Positions 6,128-9,228 of a DNA stretch of 9,228 nt are shown here, piece by piece. Origin of the DNA: UBA2767 sp964194535 (GTDB lineage: Bacteria > Pseudomonadota > Alphaproteobacteria > Rhizobiales > Methyloligellaceae); assembly GCA_964194535.1 (NCBI GenBank), contig CAXMMX010000006.1:1-9228 (forward strand), in the 5' to 3' direction. The translations under genes were made by a program, and so were the position numbers. Each line of letters begins with the position of its first letter. Position 1 is the stretch's first letter. The notes below the pieces were generated by a model. That model did no database searches. It was given only the letters and a program-made list of their open reading frames with translations, and was not told the DNA's origin.

Positions 6128-8176
6128 GTGTTTCGTACCCGAAAGCCAGGCAAACGGACAAAAAAAAGGACACCCACGTGGCGGGCGTCCCGTGCTGCTC
6201 CAAGGCGCAAAACCCGTCTTGAGCTCATCTTCTGGTTCCTGTTCGGTGGCCCGTCCAAAAAATCACGCGCAAACTCCGGAAAGCGCCAGCGCCGTAACGC
6301 TGTTGGGAGCATCTTCTACTGGGGCGGCGTTGCCGGCGTGTGGGGGCTCATTATCCTTGCCGGAATGGTCGCCTGGGTGAGCGTAACCATGCCTCCCGAA
6401 ATGATGGACAATATCAAGAAGCGCCCCCCGAATGTCACCCTTTTGGCGCGCGATGGCTCACTCATTGCCGAACGCGGATTGCGGCGCGGCCATATTCGTC
6501 TCATGCGAATGCCGCGTTATCTCATTGACGCGGTGCTGGCGACGGAGGACCGGAGGTTCCGCTCTCATTACGGCGTCGACCCGATCGGGCTTGCCCGCGC
6601 CATGATCAAGAATGTGCAGGCCGGCGCCGTGGTTGAAGGCGGCAGCACCATCACCCAGCAACTGGCAAAGAATGTGTTCCTGACGCCTGAACGCACCATA
6701 GCCCGCAAAATCCAGGAGGCGATCCTGGCTCTCTGGCTGGAAACCCAGCTGAGCAAGAACGAGATCCTGGAGCTTTATCTCAACCGGGTCTATTTCGGCG
6801 CCGGCACCTATGGCATCGAGGCGGCTGCCCGGCGATACTTCGGAAAGTCCGCGCGCCATGTGAGCGTGGCGGAGGCCGCACTGCTTGCCGGGCTGCTCAA
6901 GGCGCCTTCGCGCTATGCGCCAACCAGGAGCCCGCGTCTGGCGGAAGAACGCGCATCGATAGTTCTGGCCAACATGGTTGATGCAAAACTGCTGTCTCCG
7001 GCAAAGGCCATGGCGGCGATTTCAGAGCCTGCGAGCGTACGCAACAGTAGCGGCATTACCGGACATGAATATGCCGCCGACTGGGTGATGGAGATTTTGC
7101 CTGAACTGCTGGGTAAATGGAGCTCGGATGTGGTCGTCGAGACAACGATCGATCCAACGCTTCAGCGCAGGGCGCAAGCCATCGTCGGCAAAGCCATGGC
7201 CAAGCACGGTCCTGCCCGTAAAGCTGAACAGGCCGCCGCGCTGATACTCGACACCAATGGCGAGGTCAGGGCGTTGATCGGCGGTAAATCCTATAAGCAG
7301 AGCCAGTATAACCGTGTGCTGAAATCGCATCGCCAGCCCGGCTCTGCGTTCAAGCCGTTCGTCTACCTGGCCGCCCTCGAATCCGGGCTTACGCCCGATA
7401 CGGTGATTGAGGATAGACCGGTCAATATCAATGGCTGGCGGCCAAAGAATTACAAGGACGAGTATCTGGGCGCCATCACCATGCGCGAAGCACTCGCCAG
7501 GTCTGTGAATACGGTAGCGGTGCGTCTCACCATGGAAGCGGGCCGCTGGCGGGTGATGCGTACGGCGCACCGTCTCGGTATCGAATCCGATATTCACAAT
7601 AATCCTTCGCTCGCTCTGGGCACCGCTGAAGTGACGCTGCTGGAGCTGGTGTCGGCTTATGTGCCTTTTGCAAATGGCGGGTATGTTGCCGCGCCTCATA
7701 TCGTCAAACGTATCCGCACCGCCAAGGGAAAGACCGTCTATAAGCGCCGCACAACGGGCCGCCCGCGCGCCATCGCCCTTCCCTATGTGGGTGCGATGAA
7801 CGATATGATGCGAGCCGCTATTGTTTCTGGCACCGGAAAACGCGCGGCACTCCCTGGCCGCCCCGCTGCCGGCAAAACGGGCACGACCCAGAAATTCCGC
7901 GATGCCTGGTTCGTAGGCTACACGGCCAACTATGTGGCAGGCGTTTGGGTTGGTAATGACGACGGGACCCCCATGAAGGGTGTCACAGGCGGGTCGCTTC
8001 CAGCCGATATCTGGAAAGCCATGATGATGGAGGCGCATCTGAAAAACCGCCCCGCGCCCCTGCCCGGCGGGTCAGCTCCCGCGCTGGCGCAGAACCGCCT
8101 GGGCAATGAGTATCGAGAACACTCCAAGCGCTCCTTTTTCCAGAGGGTTCTGGGAGTGTTCTCGCCCAGTGGCTAG
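6128..8176 (+). CDS. Class A penicillin-binding protein, PBP1A family (transglycosylase/transpeptidase)
   Basis: This 682-residue bifunctional inner-membrane enzyme polymerises lipid II into glycan strands and cross-links their peptides. The order is: a very basic cytosolic tail (1-61), one membrane segment (about 62-86), a GT51 domain (about 115-290), a linker, and a transpeptidase domain (about 330-640). GT51 motifs are ATEDRRF with catalytic Glu140, EGGSTITQQ from Glu170, and RKxxE with Glu197. Transpeptidase motifs are SAFK with nucleophile Ser406 and Lys409, SVN at 459-461, and KTGTT from Lys583. TGGSLPADIWKAMM near the end is typical of PBP1A relatives. The protein is shorter than classical PBP1A of about 800 residues, and there seems to be no room for an OB-like insert. 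Caulobacter relatives have several such paralogues, so I give no symbol. The GTG start has a strong ribosome site. A candidate CtrA box lies about 100 bp upstream. Confidence 0.95.
   Translation: MFRTRKPGKRTKKRTPTWRASRAAPRRKTRLELIFWFLFGGPSKKSRANSGKRQRRNAVGSIFYWGGVAGVWGLIILAGMVAWVSVTMPPEMMDNIKKRPPNVTLLARDGSLIAERGLRRGHIRLMRMPRYLIDAVLATEDRRFRSHYGVDPIGLARAMIKNVQAGAVVEGGSTITQQLAKNVFLTPERTIARKIQEAILALWLETQLSKNEILELYLNRVYFGAGTYGIEAAARRYFGKSARHVSVAEAALLAGLLKAPSRYAPTRSPRLAEERASIVLANMVDAKLLSPAKAMAAISEPASVRNSSGITGHEYAADWVMEILPELLGKWSSDVVVETTIDPTLQRRAQAIVGKAMAKHGPARKAEQAAALILDTNGEVRALIGGKSYKQSQYNRVLKSHRQPGSAFKPFVYLAALESGLTPDTVIEDRPVNINGWRPKNYKDEYLGAITMREALARSVNTVAVRLTMEAGRWRVMRTAHRLGIESDIHNNPSLALGTAEVTLLELVSAYVPFANGGYVAAPHIVKRIRTAKGKTVYKRRTTGRPRAIALPYVGAMNDMMRAAIVSGTGKRAALPGRPAAGKTGTTQKFRDAWFVGYTANYVAGVWVGNDDGTPMKGVTGGSLPADIWKAMMMEAHLKNRPAPLPGGSAPALAQNRLGNEYREHSKRSFFQRVLGVFSPSG
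8114..8164. repeat. Perfect 12-bp inverted repeat inside the 3' end of the PBP gene
   Basis: CGAGAACACTCC (8114-8125) and GGAGTGTTCTCG (8153-8164) are exact reverse complements separated by 27 bp. A second small hairpin, CCAGA (8140-8144) with TCTGG (8149-8153), lies inside the spacer. Both arms are within the final codons of the PBP, ending 9 bp before its stop codon. No T run follows. A 3' mRNA stem, a terminator-like element for either convergent gene, or a protein-binding site are all possible. I did not see another copy in the window. Confidence 0.6.
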
Positions 8177-8193
8177 AGCGGGTGACTTGGCTC

Positions 8194-8211
8194 CGGTTTT
8201 ATTCAAAACCG
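8194..8211. terminator. Hairpin between convergent stop codons, possible bidirectional terminator
   Basis: CGGTTTT (8194-8200) pairs with AAAACCG (8205-8211) around a 4-nt ATTC loop. GGCT (8189-8192) and AGCC (8216-8219) can add an outer stem with an internal loop. It fills most of the 37-bp gap between the PBP stop and the stop of the opposing metallopeptidase gene. The T and A runs are in the stem rather than after it, so it is not a canonical intrinsic terminator. Its position at a tail-to-tail junction still makes a role in ending transcription likely. Confidence 0.45.
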
Positions 8212-8213
8212 CG

Positions 8214-8954
8214 CTAGCCGTGCTCCGCGCCGTAGCAATGCAGCCCGCCGCCGTTTTTCCTGAGCCAGGATTTGGCCTCGTCCATCCCCGCACAGGTTTC
8301 ACGTACGTGGGCCCAGAACGCCTTGCCGTGGTTCATCTTGCGCAGATGCGCAACCTCATGGGCGGCGAGATAATCGAGCACGTTGGGCGGGGCAAGGATC
8401 AGACGCCAGGAAAAATTCAGAACACCTGAAGCTGAACATGAGCCCCAGCGGCTTGACTGGTCCCTCACGGTGATCCTCTTCGGGCGGACATTCAAGGCCG
8501 CCGCGTGGACCGCGCAGCGCCGGGATAAATCCTCTCGCGCCTGGCGTTTCAGCCAGTCCTTCAGCCGGCGCGGGCCATGCTCGGCTGCTCCGGCCACGAA
8601 TATCAGCGGCGTATCTGGCGCCTCTTGCGTCCACACGACCCCGCGCTTCTTGCCGTTTGGCGTAAAGCACAAAATATAATCGCGACCGCGCAGGGGCAGG
8701 ATTACGCCATCTGCAAAGGGCACCGGTTGGGGTAGGGCGGCGAGTCGTTTTTGCAGCCACTCGTAATGTTTGGCGAGGAAACTTCCCGCTTCTTCCAGGC
8801 TCGCATGGCCCGGAACAGTGAGAACCGCGCCGCGCTTGGCCTCATTCACGGTGAGTGAAATCCGGCGCGCGCGCGGATTGCGCCGCACCAGAACCGGTGC
8901 ATCCAGTCCGGCGGTTTTCATATGGAAAGTTTCAGGCTTGCGGCGCAAGAACAT
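8214..8954 (-). CDS. YgjP-like (DUF45) zinc metallopeptidase, M48-type
   Basis: The 246-residue product matches the YgjP/DUF45 family in length and motifs. RWGSCSASGVLNFSWRLIL precedes the zinc site HEVAH (His199, Glu200, His203), and NHGKAFW (His209) follows, the usual arrangement of this SprT-like fold. The family is annotated as a metal-dependent hydrolase or peptidase, but its physiological substrate is poorly known. I see no signal peptide or membrane segment. ATG 8954 is chosen because AGG lies nine bases upstream on the minus strand and the N-terminus then leads into VRRNPRARRISLTV, as in relatives. ATG 8921 (11 codons later) is possible. A reading frame open to 9167 overlaps the depolymerase gene and is not credible as the start. 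The gene lies 52 bp after the depolymerase stop on the same strand, so both may share a transcript. Confidence 0.88.
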   Translation of the reverse strand: MFLRRKPETFHMKTAGLDAPVLVRRNPRARRISLTVNEAKRGAVLTVPGHASLEEAGSFLAKHYEWLQKRLAALPQPVPFADGVILPLRGRDYILCFTPNGKKRGVVWTQEAPDTPLIFVAGAAEHGPRRLKDWLKRQAREDLSRRCAVHAAALNVRPKRITVRDQSSRWGSCSASGVLNFSWRLILAPPNVLDYLAAHEVAHLRKMNHGKAFWAHVRETCAGMDEAKSWLRKNGGGLHCYGAEHG

Positions 8955-9006
8955 CGCTGGGTACCTGGCTCGAATCAATGACAGGGCGCAGCCTATCACG
9001 ATGAGC

Positions 9007-9228
9007 CTAGGCAATTTCCTTTGATTTTTTTGCTGCGGGCTTCCGCACCGCGCGCACGGCTCGCTTGACCACGTTATCCTTGCGTGTGTGGCTCGCAATA
9101 AAATCGGATATGCGCGGCGCGATCTCGGAGCGGAAACGTGAGCCGTTAAAGACGCCGTAGTGGCCAACGCCCTTCTGAAGAAGATGGACGCGGGCAGAGT
9201 CGGGAAGCGAAGTACACAAATTTTGCGC
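9007..9228 (-). CDS. phaZ: Intracellular polyhydroxybutyrate (PHA) depolymerase, C-terminal part (partial)
   Basis: The last 74 codons are present, read from the right window edge to TAG at 9007-9009; the rest lies beyond the window. The segment HLLQKGVGHYGVFNG followed by SRFRSEIAPRISDFI is the characteristic C-terminal block of intracellular PHB depolymerases, an alpha/beta hydrolase family that breaks down stored poly(3-hydroxybutyrate). The histidine in GVGHYGVF is the likely catalytic histidine. After the conserved domain comes a basic Lys/Ala/Arg tail of about 26 residues (starting TRKDNVVKRAV). The call rests on a motif from memory and on only the end of the protein. The neighbouring metallopeptidase gene lies 52 bp downstream. 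Confidence 0.85.
   Translation of the reverse strand, partial: AQNLCTSLPDSARVHLLQKGVGHYGVFNGSRFRSEIAPRISDFIASHTRKDNVVKRAVRAVRKPAAKKSKEIA

Noticed and set aside
7022..8038. Long open frame (338 codons) on the minus strand opposite the PBP gene
   Set aside because: The plus strand holds all PBP catalytic motifs across the same stretch, and the opposite frame has no recognisable domain or ribosome site.
8955..9167. Extension of the metallopeptidase frame upstream to 9167
   Set aside because: It overlaps the conserved end of the PHA depolymerase on the same strand in another frame, and the extra residues do not look like family sequence.
9217..9219. TTG at 9219 as the start of a 70-residue protein
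   Set aside because: The frame is open to the window edge and its sequence is the C-terminus of a known larger family, so it is a truncated gene rather than a small one.
1..9228. Mobile elements, CRISPR arrays, tRNA or rRNA genes, toxin-antitoxin or phage genes
   Set aside because: I saw no transposase, regularly spaced repeats, tRNA-like clover leaf or rRNA sequence; gaps between genes are short and the gene content is housekeeping.

Overview
The window is a stretch of alphaproteobacterial chromosome that carries the classical replication-initiation cluster dnaA-dnaN-recF-gyrB, followed by a short stretch of envelope and metabolic genes. The protein sequences (RecF with DEIVAHLD, a 372-residue beta clamp, a long Gram-negative type GyrB, an intracellular PHB depolymerase tail), a base composition of roughly 60% G+C by eye, one exact TTAA-N7-TTAA (CtrA-type) site, and scarce GANTC (CcrM-type) sites that occur in several gene-upstream regions point to a CtrA/CcrM-using lineage. 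The Caulobacterales/Maricaulales group fits best; this placement is an inference, not a database result.

Layout. On the + strand, 1-116 is the 3' end of dnaA. The 210-bp gap after it holds a GC-rich hairpin, a GATTC site and a weak promoter candidate. dnaN (327-1445), recF (1541-2653; true start uncertain and possibly a CTG upstream) and gyrB (2707-5145) follow on the same strand with short gaps. These genes supply the initiator, the sliding clamp, the gap-repair loader of RecA and the gyrase B subunit.

A metallophosphoesterase on the - strand (5149-5928) meets gyrB tail to tail with only 3 bp between the stop codons. It shares a roughly 200-bp divergent promoter region with a class A penicillin-binding protein of PBP1A type (6128-8176, +). 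That region holds the TTAA-N7-TTAA site flanked by other short symmetric elements. The PBP builds and cross-links peptidoglycan, so cell-cycle control through CtrA would be plausible.

The PBP gene ends with a perfect 12-bp inverted repeat inside its last codons. It converges on a YgjP/DUF45-type zinc metallopeptidase gene (8214-8954, -), with a second hairpin in the gap. The right edge holds the 3' end of an intracellular poly(3-hydroxybutyrate) depolymerase gene (9007-9228, -), probably in one transcription unit with the metallopeptidase.

I saw no mobile element, CRISPR array, tRNA, rRNA or anything resembling a new defence or biosynthetic system. The protein-coding content is ordinary housekeeping. 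The points worth checking are regulatory motifs, the recF start, and unexplained symmetric elements.
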